DNA of 64,000 nucleotides from Mesorhizobium sp. M8A.F.Ca.ET.218.01.1.1 (lineage in GTDB: Bacteria; Pseudomonadota; Alphaproteobacteria; Rhizobiales; Rhizobiaceae): the NCBI RefSeq assembly GCF_004791165.1, contig NZ_SRUZ01000013.1:62001-126000 (forward strand), read 5' to 3'. Each line of letters opens with the position of its first letter. Within the stretch, counting starts at the first letter, position 1. A program made the position numbers and the translations under genes. A model generated the notes under the pieces. The model was not told the DNA's origin, made no database searches, and worked only from the letters and a program-made list of their open reading frames with translations. Shown here in pieces: positions 16,700 to 25,009 of this stretch.

Positions 16700-17527
16700 A
16701 TGGCGCGCTCCGGCCAGCTCGATGTCGAGGGCGTGCTGCTCAACTGGCGCCTTGAGGGTGAGGGCGGCGTGCCGTTGGTCTGCATCCATGGCGTCGGCTC
16801 CTATCTCGAAGCCTGGAATGGCGTGGCGGGCCAACTGAGAGATCGCTTCGCGGTTCTCACTTTCGACCTGCGCGGCCATGGCCGCTCTAGCCGGGTCAAG
16901 GGCCGCTACGAGATCGACGATTTCGTCAAGGAGACGCTGGCGCTGGCCGACCATGTCGGGTTTGCCGCCTTCAATCTGGCCGGCTTTTCACTGGGTGGCC
17001 TGATCGCGCAGCGCCTGGCGCTGACGCATGCTGAGCGCCTGCAAAAACTGGTGCTGCTGTCGACGGTCGCCGGCCGCACGCCTGAGGAGCGGCACGCGGT
17101 GCGTGGCCGGCTGGCGGCGCTGATGGCGAGCGACGGCTCGGCGCATCATGCAGCCTCGCTGTCGCGCTGGCTGACGGAGGATTTCCAGGACAAGAACCCG
17201 GTCGTCATCGCCGAGTTGCGCCGGCGTGACGCCGAGAACGACCGCGACTGCTATGCAGCGGCCTATCGCGTTCTGGCCGAGACCGATTTCGGCGGCATTC
17301 TCGACCGCGTCACCTGCCCGACGCTGATCGTGACCGGCGAGGACGATCAGGGTTCCAGTCCGCGCATGGCACGGCTGATGCACGAACAGGTGCAAGGGTC
17401 GCAACTCGCCATCCTGCCCGGACTTCGCCATTCGATCCTGATCGAAGCGCCGGCTCGGGTTGCCACCGTGATGGGCGATTTCCTGCTGGACGCTGACCGC
17501 GGGAAAGGGGTCGCCGCCGATGAATAG
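16700..17527 (+). CDS. Alpha/beta hydrolase of the monooxygenase operon
   Basis: I start at the ATG two bases after the preceding stop, giving 275 aa. The alpha/beta hydrolase pattern is clear: VPLVCIHGVGSYLEAWNG (oxyanion), FDLRGHGRSSR, the nucleophile elbow GFSLGG (Ser near residue 100), the acid in TGEDDQGSS and the His in LRHSILIEAP. It resembles RutD and 3-oxoadipate enol-lactonase-like enzymes. In this operon it probably hydrolyses the product of the monooxygenase, or drains a toxic intermediate. Confidence 0.9.
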   Translation: MARSGQLDVEGVLLNWRLEGEGGVPLVCIHGVGSYLEAWNGVAGQLRDRFAVLTFDLRGHGRSSRVKGRYEIDDFVKETLALADHVGFAAFNLAGFSLGGLIAQRLALTHAERLQKLVLLSTVAGRTPEERHAVRGRLAALMASDGSAHHAASLSRWLTEDFQDKNPVVIAELRRRDAENDRDCYAAAYRVLAETDFGGILDRVTCPTLIVTGEDDQGSSPRMARLMHEQVQGSQLAILPGLRHSILIEAPARVATVMGDFLLDADRGKGVAADE

Positions 17528-17791
17528 CAGCCTTCGCGATGCGGCAGAGAATGTCGGACAGCAGGTGCTGTACGAGGGCTCGCAGGCAACAGGCCGGGAC
17601 CTTCCCTGTGATCGGGGGAACGGCGACGGCAAACATCCTCCGCGACATCGGAAGACCGGACCGGCCGCGACGTCGCTAAATCCGCGTGCCTAGGGAGAGG
17701 ACGCCGACCTGGTCGGCACGAAATTGCGACATCACGACCGGCTGAACGGAAGTGACAGCAAGGGACTGAACAACAACAGGGGAATACGCAT

Positions 17792-18625
17792 ATGACAATC
17801 TGGAACAGACGACTCGTAACGATGGCCGCGGCGGCGCTTGCGCTTGGCGCATATCCTGCTCACGCAGGCGCGGTGCTCGACCGCGTGATGGCGGCCGGCA
17901 CGCTCAACGTGGCGACCGATGCCAACTGGGCGCCGCAGTCCTTCGTGAATGCCAGCAACGAGCTGGACGGCTTCGATGTCGACGTCGCCAAGGCGATCGG
18001 CAAGCACCTCGGCGTCAAGGTCGAGTTCATCACGCCCGGCTGGGACATTATCACCGCCGGCCATTGGGCAGGGCGCTGGGACATGCATGCCGGCTCGATG
18101 ACGCCGACCAAGAAGCGCGCCGAGATCTTCGATTTTCCGGCAGTGTACTATTACACACCGGCGGCCGTTGCCGTGCACAAGGACAGCAAGGCCAAGACGC
18201 TGGCCGACCTCGACGGCAAGGTGGTCGGCGCCACCAGCACCTCCACTTTCGAGGCCTATGCCAAGAAGGATTTGACGCTCGACGCCGCCGGCGCGCCGCC
18301 ATTCGAGTACAAGCTCAACCCGAAGGAGGTCCACTCCTACGAGAATTCGACGACCGCCTTTGACGACCTTCGCCTCGGCGACGGCGTGCGCCTCGACGCG
18401 GTGGTCTCTTCACTGCCGTCGATCCTCGATGCCGAGAAGGCCGGCTACCCGATCAAGCAGGTGGGCGATCCGGTCTTCTACGAGCCGCTTGCGATCGCCA
18501 TCGAACGCGGCGATCCCGAACTCTCCGCCAAGATCGCCGACGCCGTGAAAGCGATGAAGGCGGACGGCACGCTGAGCAAGCTTTCCGAAAAGTGGTACGG
18601 GCAGGATTATTCGAAGACAAACTAG
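17792..18625 (+). CDS. Periplasmic amino-acid-type binding protein
   Basis: The 277-aa family 3 solute-binding protein has a Sec signal ending at about AYPAHAGA. The ligand-lobe pattern includes GTLNVATDANWAPQSFVN, DGFDVDVAKAIGKHLGVKVEFI and TPTKKRAEIFDFP. AGGGGAA lies just before the ATG. A 264-bp gap separates it from the hydrolase gene, so it may have its own promoter. A strong hairpin follows the stop, before the permease gene. It should deliver the substrate of the monooxygenase pathway. Confidence 0.92.
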   Translation: MTIWNRRLVTMAAAALALGAYPAHAGAVLDRVMAAGTLNVATDANWAPQSFVNASNELDGFDVDVAKAIGKHLGVKVEFITPGWDIITAGHWAGRWDMHAGSMTPTKKRAEIFDFPAVYYYTPAAVAVHKDSKAKTLADLDGKVVGATSTSTFEAYAKKDLTLDAAGAPPFEYKLNPKEVHSYENSTTAFDDLRLGDGVRLDAVVSSLPSILDAEKAGYPIKQVGDPVFYEPLAIAIERGDPELSAKIADAVKAMKADGTLSKLSEKWYGQDYSKTN

Positions 18626-18635
18626 CTTCTCAAAA

Positions 18636-18660
18636 GGCGGCCTGCCCCCGGCAGGCCGCC
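18636..18660. promoter_or_regulatory. Intra-operon hairpin after binding-protein gene
   Basis: GGCGGCCTGCC and GGCAGGCCGCC form a perfect 11-bp stem around CCC, 10 bases after the binding-protein stop and 19 before the permease ATG. No T-run follows. Such hairpins typically protect the binding-protein mRNA or partly terminate transcription, so that binding protein exceeds permease. Confidence 0.7.
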
Positions 18661-18679
18661 GAACAGCCGGTGCTCAAAA

Positions 18680-19654
18680 ATGCTCTATCCGGATACCGTC
18701 GAAGCCGAAATCCTCGTCCACAAACCTTGGTTCGTGGCGACGATGTTCGGCGTCGTTCTGCTGCTCTTCATGGCTTTCAACATGTCGGGCACCAGCTTTG
18801 CCGAACTGATGCGCCCGGTGATCGGCGAACCGTCGGTGAGTGGCTTCTACGGCCGCTTTGCGATTGCCTTCGCCATAGCGGTGATCTTCACCTTGAACGT
18901 CGTGCTGATCGGTTTCGCGCCGCTCAAGTTCCAGATCGGCATCGTCTGGCTCGAACTGCTGCTCCTGTTCATCGCCTTCTTCGAGACGTTCCATCTCAGC
19001 CTGCCCTTCATCAGGGAGAAGCTGCCGTTCCTGATCAGCCAGGGCGTTGTCACCACGCTCTACGTCTCGGCGATTTCCATCGTCATCGCCTCGGTCATCG
19101 CGGTCGCCGGCGCGGTTGCCAAGCTTTCCAGCAATGGTTTCGCTTACGCCATCGCCAGCTTCTACACCTCCTTCTTCCGCGGCCTTCCGCTGCTCATGCA
19201 GGTGTACCTGATCTATCTCGGCTTGCCGCAACTCGGCTTCGTTATCAACGCGGTGCCTGCCGGCATCCTGGCGCTGTCGCTCTGCTACGGCGCTTACATG
19301 ACCGAGATCTTCCGCTCCGGCATACAGAGCATCGATCGCGGCCAATGGGAGGCGTCGCGCTCCATGGGCTTCGGCTTCACACTGACCATGCGCCGCATCA
19401 TCCTGCCGCAGGCGCTGCCGGTCATCATTCCGCCGACGGGCAATCAGTTCATCTCGATGCTGAAGGATTCCTCGTTGGTCTCGGTCATCGGCGTGTGGGA
19501 GCTGATGTTCCTGGCGCGCACGCTCGGCCAGAAGACCTTCCAGCACATGGAGATGCTGATTTCGGCCGCCATGATCTACTGGATGCTGTCCATCTGCCTC
19601 GAACTGATCCAGGCGCGGATCGAACGGCATTACCACAGGAGCAAGGCGCGATGA
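18680..19654 (+). CDS. Amino acid ABC transporter permease with extended N-terminus
   Basis: The 324-aa membrane protein is longer than the usual 220-250 aa. Two or three extra hydrophobic helices occupy about residues 12-115 before the HisM-type core, which starts near QGVVTTLYVSAISIVIASV. The EAA loop is GQWEASRSMGFGFTLTMRRIILPQ and is followed by PPTGNQFISMLKDSSLVSVIG. It is the only permease in this operon, so it may act as a homodimer. It overlaps the ATPase start (ATGA). Confidence 0.92.
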   Translation: MLYPDTVEAEILVHKPWFVATMFGVVLLLFMAFNMSGTSFAELMRPVIGEPSVSGFYGRFAIAFAIAVIFTLNVVLIGFAPLKFQIGIVWLELLLLFIAFFETFHLSLPFIREKLPFLISQGVVTTLYVSAISIVIASVIAVAGAVAKLSSNGFAYAIASFYTSFFRGLPLLMQVYLIYLGLPQLGFVINAVPAGILALSLCYGAYMTEIFRSGIQSIDRGQWEASRSMGFGFTLTMRRIILPQALPVIIPPTGNQFISMLKDSSLVSVIGVWELMFLARTLGQKTFQHMEMLISAAMIYWMLSICLELIQARIERHYHRSKAR

Positions 19655-20394
19655 GTGCTCAGGCCATCATTGAAGCCAAGGCCGTCTCCAAATGGTACGG
19701 CCAGTTCCACGCGCTGAAGGACATCAACCTGACGGTCCACAAGGGTGAACGTATCGTCATCTGCGGCCCATCTGGCTCGGGCAAGTCGACACTGATCCGC
19801 TGCTTTAACCGCCTCGAGGCGCATCAGTCCGGCGACATCGTCGTCAACGGCGTTGCCCTGCATGGCAAGATGAGCGATGTCGCCGCCGTGCGCTCCAACG
19901 TCGGCATGGTCTTCCAGCACTTCAACCTGTTTCCGCACATGACGGTGCTGATGAACTGCATGGCCGGCCCCATGTGGGTGAAGGGCGTGACAGAAAAAGA
20001 GGCGCGCAACACCGCGCTCAAGTTCCTGGAACGGGTCCGCATTCCCGAGCAGGCTAACAAGTTCCCCATCCAACTGTCCGGCGGCCAGCAGCAGCGCGTG
20101 GCGATCGCCCGCAGCCTGTGCATGAAACCCGATGTCATGCTGTTCGACGAACCGACCTCAGCGCTCGACCCGGAAATGGTCTCCGAGGTGCTCGAGACGA
20201 TGACGGGGCTGGCGCGCGACGGCATGACCATGGTGTGCGTGACGCATGAGATGGGCTTTGCCCGGGCGGTGGCAGACCGGGTCATCTTCATGGACGCCGG
20301 CCAGATCGTCGAGGAGGGCACGCCCGACGAGTTCTTCAGCCGCCCTTGCCATGATCGAACGAAGTTGTTCCTCAGCCAGATTTTGAAGCATTAG
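19651..20394 (+). CDS. Amino acid ABC transporter ATP-binding protein
   Basis: The 247-aa ATPase is complete: Walker A GPSGSGKST (near residue 38), Q-loop VFQHFNLFPHMTVL, signature LSGGQQQRVAIARSL, Walker B VMLFDEPTSALDPE and the switch His in CVTHEMGFA. It is of the GlnQ/HisP polar amino acid class. The start overlaps the permease stop. It is also the nearest ATPase that could serve the ATPase-less importer at 5365-7688, although that is speculative. Confidence 0.95.
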   Translation: MSAQAIIEAKAVSKWYGQFHALKDINLTVHKGERIVICGPSGSGKSTLIRCFNRLEAHQSGDIVVNGVALHGKMSDVAAVRSNVGMVFQHFNLFPHMTVLMNCMAGPMWVKGVTEKEARNTALKFLERVRIPEQANKFPIQLSGGQQQRVAIARSLCMKPDVMLFDEPTSALDPEMVSEVLETMTGLARDGMTMVCVTHEMGFARAVADRVIFMDAGQIVEEGTPDEFFSRPCHDRTKLFLSQILKH

Positions 20395-20513
20395 CCTTCC
20401 TGGAAATGGCTGCGTTTCGACCTGAAGTTCGGGAAACGGAAGGTCCGCTTTCGGCCCTCAACGGTCTACCTGCGTTTTCTCCGGTGGCCAATCATGGCCT
20501 AAGGAGAAACGAA

Positions 20514-21145
20514 ATGGGACACTCGTGCTACGACCTTGCCACCTCCGATCGCCGCGCATGGAATGCAGGCAAGAAGGTTGGAACGAAACGCCCTCTGAAA
20601 CCTCGACAGATATGGGCGATACGCTTCTTTCTCGATCGGGAAAGGCGTCTGCGAGACAGAGCGCTCTTCGATTTGGCGATCGACAGCAAGTTGCGCGGCT
20701 GCGATCTCGTCAAGATCAAAATCGGCCATCTTGTTGTAGGACCTGAAATCCGAACGCGCGCGGTGGTCATCCAACAGAAGACCGGCCGACCTGTTCAGTT
20801 CGAGTTGATGAGCGACGCACGCTCCAGCCTTCTCACATGGTTGGAACGACGCGGCGGCACAGTGGATGATTACGCCTTCCGAGTAGGATCGATCCAACGG
20901 TTCACATGAGCACAAGGCAGTATGCCCGCCTCGTCGACGAATGGGTCGAGGCGATCGGCCTTCGGCCAGAGGAATACGGCACTCATTCCCTGCGTCGCAC
21001 CAAGGCTTCGATCATCTACAAAGCGACGGGAAATCTGCGAGCCATCCAGATCTTGCTCGGTCATACGAAGATCGAGAACACGGTCCGCTACCTGGGAGTC
21101 GATATAGAGGACGCTCTCGAACTTGCCGAAGCAACTGAGGTTTGA
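20514..21145 (+). pseudogene. Tyrosine recombinase (FimB-sized integrase), frameshifted copy 1
   Basis: The gene encodes a solitary catalytic domain of about 208 aa without an N-terminal core-binding domain, starting MGHSCYDLATSD. Comparison with the second copy shows one base missing near 20877 (GCCTTCCGAG against GCGTTTCCGAG). The first frame therefore ends at 20909, while residues MSTRQYARLVDE onward are in a second frame from the overlapping ATG at 20906. The first part holds Arg I (SKLRGCDL) and the Lys (QQKTGRP). The second part holds HSLRR, LLGHT and the Tyr nucleophile in VRYLGV. Confidence 0.85.
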
Positions 21146-21152
21146 TCAGGAG

Positions 21153-21177
21153 CGGTTCCACTTCACGAGTGGAGCCG
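21153..21177. terminator. Hairpin after integrase copy 1
   Basis: CGGTTCCACT and AGTGGAGCCG pair over 10 bp (one T-G wobble) around a 5-base loop just after the recombinase stop. The equivalent place in copy 2 has a 12-bp stem with a compensating change. There is no T-run, so this is either a weak terminator or a DNA-level structure. Confidence 0.5.
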
Positions 21178-21185
21178 TGACCAAT

Positions 21186-21238
21186 TTGCGCCCCACGACA
21201 GTCATACCTGCGGTCCCGTCCATTCACCAAAAGCGGAC
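21186..21238. repeat. 53-bp TTGCGCC...AAAGCGGAC element, copy B
   Basis: This segment has the same end motifs and length as 10271-10323 and 44257-44309, with a divergent middle. It lies directly after the hairpin of integrase copy 1 and extends past the end of the strong direct repeat. Confidence 0.4.
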
Positions 21239-21273
21239 TTCGTTAAAGCGACGGCCAGAGGCAGCTTAGCGAC

Positions 21274-24200
21274 TCAATCGGCCTGCTCCTCGGATTGTTC
21301 GGCCGGCTGGTTAGAAGCCAATGTCAATGTACTACATAGAATTTTAGTGGCCTCTCTGATGACCGCAGTTTCTAGGCCTTCAGCGACCTCCCCGACCTGA
21401 AGCAGATTCCGATATTCAGGTCGGGCCTCTTGCCCCGAGTTTGCCGAGACCTTTGCCAACTCGGTTGCCGCACGAACTGCCAACCAGCGAGCGCGCTGTC
21501 TTATTGCGGTTTGACAGGCGTCAGCCAAGAGCTCCATCCCTCGATTCACATCGATCTTGGCAACTAAACAACCCTGAATGCGCTCCACCTCGGCTTGCGC
21601 CCATCTCTCGTTCGTCTGGTCCATGACCTCCATGGCATTCGCGATCGCTACGAGTCCCTGCTCGATCCGTCCATGCCGGAGACAAATGTCCGCCATCGAT
21701 GAATAGAAGTGCGGCAAGTGAAGCTCAGACCCGGTGGAGCGCCATCGCCTTACGCCCTCGCGCAGCATGTCCAGCCCTTCGTCGGGCGTGTCGCCACCAA
21801 TAGCCCAACCGAGGAGAGCGCGCGCACCCCCTGACCAGGACGCCAGTTTGCGCTCATCAGCCAAGAGCAGCATCCGCTCAGCGATCTGACGGCATTCGGC
21901 CGGCTCATTGCGAAAGCGTCTGGCAACGCCGAGGTTCATCAGAGTGAACGCCAGATTAAGCGGATGATCGAGCCGCTCCGCAGTTGCAACCGCTGCTACA
22001 CAATTCGCAAGCCCGGACTCGACCTTCGCCGCAAGCAGCTGCGCCAAGCCCAGGTAAGTGCGACAGATCGAAAAGGCGTCCTCTCCGAATTTCGCGACAT
22101 CAAAATCCTTATCAGAGGTCGCCCAGGTATCGATGCCAGCCTGGGCTTCCCGTGCGGCGTCCTCTATCGCGCCGAGATATAGATAAGACGTGGCGAGCGC
22201 CCGATGCGCCAACGTCGCTTCCTCGAGATTTCCCCTGAGTGAGGCGTCGACAAGGAGTTGCTGGGCTAAGTCTCGGCTCCGCTGCAAGTCAGGCCGGTCA
22301 AGATAGAAGTTCCAAAGCGAACGCCGGACGAAAAAAAGGTTGGAGGTGCGCCCCGTTGATCTACAAAGCTCCTCGGCACGAAGAAAGTTTGCTTCAACCT
22401 TCTCGGATGCATATCCGGCCGATGCGTTGAGTGGAACACCCATTTCAAGCCGGACGTCGAGCTCAAGCTCATTTGTGTCGTCCGTTTTGGTTGCCGCTCC
22501 GAGGGCCTCCAGCGCACGGGCGAAATGCGCGACTGCCTCTGGGTTGGCGTATCGTGCCGCGGCGACGCGACCGGCATGGCGAAAGCATTCAGCTGCTTCG
22601 CGGTATCGCCTTGCAGCCATGAGATGATGTGCTACCAATTCCGGTTCAACGTTCAACTCCGAAATGAGTTTGTCGGCCAGCCTGCTGTGCACGTCCTGGC
22701 GCACCGTCTTCAACATACTATGGTATGCGGCATCGCGAACCAGCGCGTGCTTGAAAGTATATCGTGCGTCCGAGCCTCTGCCGCGGCGGAAGACGAGCTC
22801 GGCATGGACAAGCTTGTCGAGGGCATCTTCCAAGGCAGCGGCGCTGAGCGGTGTCACCGACCGAAGGAGCTCGTAGCGGAACTCGCGGCCGATGCAGGCG
22901 GCCATCTGCGCGACTTCCTTGACTGGCTGCAACCGGTCGAGGCGAGCCATCAGCGAATCGTGCAGCGTCAGCGGAATGTCGAGATCTGCGAGTCTTGCCT
23001 GATCATTGAATACGGTGGCACGATCGAGAACGCTCTTTGTTAGCTCTTCAATGAAGAGCGGCACACCATCTGTCGTTGCGATTATCTTGTCTACAAGGAT
23101 GGGCGGCAGCCGCTTTTCGCCAGCAAGCTTCTCGATGAAAGAGGTGGTCTGTTCACGACCCAGGCGGTTAAGCGCCAGCTTCGTGACAATGGGATGCCCA
23201 ACAAACCCATGTTCGAAGGTCGGTCTCGTGGTCACCATCATCATGACCCGAGCGTTCTGAATCCGGTCGACACACTGATTCAAAAATTCGAGCGTAGTCG
23301 CATCGATCCAATGAATGTCCTCGATCACGAACAACAAAGGCTGCAGGGCGGCAGCATCAAGGACGTCGTCTGCCAAGGCATCAAGCGTCCGCGCTCGCAG
23401 CTGCTGTGGGCTTAGCCCCTTAAGCGCATCACTTTGGGGGTGTGGGAGATCGAGCAGAGAAGCAAGAAACGGTACCGACCGGCACTCTGGACCTTTCGCG
23501 CGCTCGAGAGCTCTTAGCTTCTCGCTGTCGCTGGCAGATTCCGCAATCCCTACTGCATGGCGGAGCTGCTGGATTGCCGGATAGAGCGGAGTGCCCGAGT
23601 AGTAGGGCGAGCACTGATAGACGACGCGCGCGTGCCCCCCCTGCGAAACTGCGTCTATTAAGGCTCGGGTGATCCGTGATTTCCCGATGCCCGCCTCGCC
23701 GCTGAGCAGAACGAGCTGGCCTTCGCCTCTCTTCGCTTGCCCCCAACGCTCAAGAGCGAGTCGGAGTTCGAGATCTCTTCCAATCATGATTTGAGGAGCG
23801 CTGGAGGCGCGCGCCTCGTAGCGCGTCTCGACGGCCCGCTCCCCAACCACCAGAAAGGGCGAGACCGGTGCCGAAATTCCCTTAAGTTCGATGGAACTCA
23901 GCTTCTCAACCGCGAATACTCCGCCGAGCAGCTTTCTAGTGCTTTCTGACACTACTACACATCCCGGTTGGGCGAGCCCTTGCAGACGCGCGGCTAGGTT
24001 CGGCGTATCGCCGACAACTGCCTCCTCCTGAGCTGCCCCTTCGCCGATGAGATCCCCGACGACTACCAGCCCCGTGGCGATGCCGATACGCGCGGCAAGC
24101 GGCTTGCCGCTCGGCGCTCTTAGACCAGCGGTTGCGGACGCAGCGGCCAGACCGGCGAGCACCGCGCGTTCTGCATCGTGCTCGTGCGCCCGCGGCCAGC

Positions 24201-24648
24201 CGAAATAGGCGAGCACGCCGTCGCCCATCAGCTTGGCAACGCTTCCCTCGTAACGGGTGATCTCTCGCGACACCGCCTGTTGGTAGGCCAGCATCACCTC
24301 GCGCGTATCTTCAGGATCGAGCTGCTGCGACAGCTCGGTCGAGCCCACGAGATCGACGAACATAACTGTCAGCTGCCGCCGTTCGACGCGCCGCGCCGCA
24401 GCTTCTTCGATCGGCTCCGACGCGGTCGGTTTGGCAAGCGATGCAGCCGGTGCCGCCGTGCCCTTCTTTTCGACGAGCGAGGCAATGGCGTCGAGCAGCT
24501 TCCGCCGATGCCCTACAGACTTGACCCCGAGGGCTGCCAGGTCCTCGCCCGTCAGGCTGAGAAGCACTACGGCATCGATGTCATTATCACGGAAGGCTTG
24601 AGCGTATTCGCCCAATCCTAGGCTTACCAGCCATGCAACTACATCCAC
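21274..24648 (-). CDS. SAM domain - class III adenylate cyclase - AAA ATPase - TPR protein
   Basis: I start at GTG 24648 (VDVVAWLVSLGLGEYAQAF), the usual family start, with GGAG 9 bases upstream; the open frame continues to a TTG at 24732. The protein is about 1124 aa. Residues 1-62 form a SAM domain. Residues 90-270 form a class III cyclase, with metal-binding FVDLVGS (Asp99) and MGDG (Asp143), Lys139 and Asp214 as the adenine-selecting pair, and Asn217/Arg221 in TPNLAARL. Residues ~288-600 form an AAA domain with Walker A SGEAGIGKSR, and the remainder is TPR-like. Cyclase residues look intact. These are large signalling proteins of unknown output. Confidence 0.9.
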   Translation of the reverse strand: MDVVAWLVSLGLGEYAQAFRDNDIDAVVLLSLTGEDLAALGVKSVGHRRKLLDAIASLVEKKGTAAPAASLAKPTASEPIEEAAARRVERRQLTVMFVDLVGSTELSQQLDPEDTREVMLAYQQAVSREITRYEGSVAKLMGDGVLAYFGWPRAHEHDAERAVLAGLAAASATAGLRAPSGKPLAARIGIATGLVVVGDLIGEGAAQEEAVVGDTPNLAARLQGLAQPGCVVVSESTRKLLGGVFAVEKLSSIELKGISAPVSPFLVVGERAVETRYEARASSAPQIMIGRDLELRLALERWGQAKRGEGQLVLLSGEAGIGKSRITRALIDAVSQGGHARVVYQCSPYYSGTPLYPAIQQLRHAVGIAESASDSEKLRALERAKGPECRSVPFLASLLDLPHPQSDALKGLSPQQLRARTLDALADDVLDAAALQPLLFVIEDIHWIDATTLEFLNQCVDRIQNARVMMMVTTRPTFEHGFVGHPIVTKLALNRLGREQTTSFIEKLAGEKRLPPILVDKIIATTDGVPLFIEELTKSVLDRATVFNDQARLADLDIPLTLHDSLMARLDRLQPVKEVAQMAACIGREFRYELLRSVTPLSAAALEDALDKLVHAELVFRRGRGSDARYTFKHALVRDAAYHSMLKTVRQDVHSRLADKLISELNVEPELVAHHLMAARRYREAAECFRHAGRVAAARYANPEAVAHFARALEALGAATKTDDTNELELDVRLEMGVPLNASAGYASEKVEANFLRAEELCRSTGRTSNLFFVRRSLWNFYLDRPDLQRSRDLAQQLLVDASLRGNLEEATLAHRALATSYLYLGAIEDAAREAQAGIDTWATSDKDFDVAKFGEDAFSICRTYLGLAQLLAAKVESGLANCVAAVATAERLDHPLNLAFTLMNLGVARRFRNEPAECRQIAERMLLLADERKLASWSGGARALLGWAIGGDTPDEGLDMLREGVRRWRSTGSELHLPHFYSSMADICLRHGRIEQGLVAIANAMEVMDQTNERWAQAEVERIQGCLVAKIDVNRGMELLADACQTAIRQRARWLAVRAATELAKVSANSGQEARPEYRNLLQVGEVAEGLETAVIREATKILCSTLTLASNQPAEQSEEQAD

Positions 24649-25009
24649 GCCCTCTTTCTCCCGACCAGTCGCAAGCAGAGCAGGATTATACCTCAAGTCG
24701 GCTGCAAGCGCTGTGCCGAGTTCATTTTGCAAAGTTCGTTCGGGTCACGACTTCCCGATGTCGACCGCTGGTGGAGGTCCCGAGAGGGTCAAGTTACGAC
24801 ATCGGATCTTGGAGGTTGAAGGTCCGCTGGCGCTCTTCCCTGTCCGCAAGCGGACTTACTGCTCCCGGCCCAAGGCCGCCAGTCTGCTTCGCGCCTCAAG
24901 CCGGACCGAGAGACCAGCTTTGCCTGTTCTGAAAGCCGACGTTCAGGCGACCGCTCCGGAGGTCGCGGTCACGCGCAAGCAGTCATATGATATCCCTGCG
25001 ATTGAATGG
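24649..25009. other. 361-bp intergenic region
   Basis: I see no gene here. Near 24842-24855 there is a short perfect inverted repeat, GTCCGC-AA-GCGGAC, which echoes the AAAGCGGAC end of the dispersed 53-bp elements. The region holds the promoter of the cyclase gene and the end of the MFS gene. Confidence 0.45.

Larger units (their letters stand above)
20472..21195 (+). repeat. Direct repeat, copy 1 (integrase unit)
   Basis: About 720 bp here is closely similar to 43544-44263 in the same orientation, 23.1 kb away. The homology covers a short upstream leader (GGTGGCCAATCATGGCC), the whole recombinase gene and a downstream hairpin. Boundaries are estimated by eye. Confidence 0.85.

Noticed and set aside
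18592..19650. N-terminal extension of the ATPase reading frame
   Set aside because: It is an out-of-frame shadow of the permease gene; the true ATPase start is the ATG at 19651.
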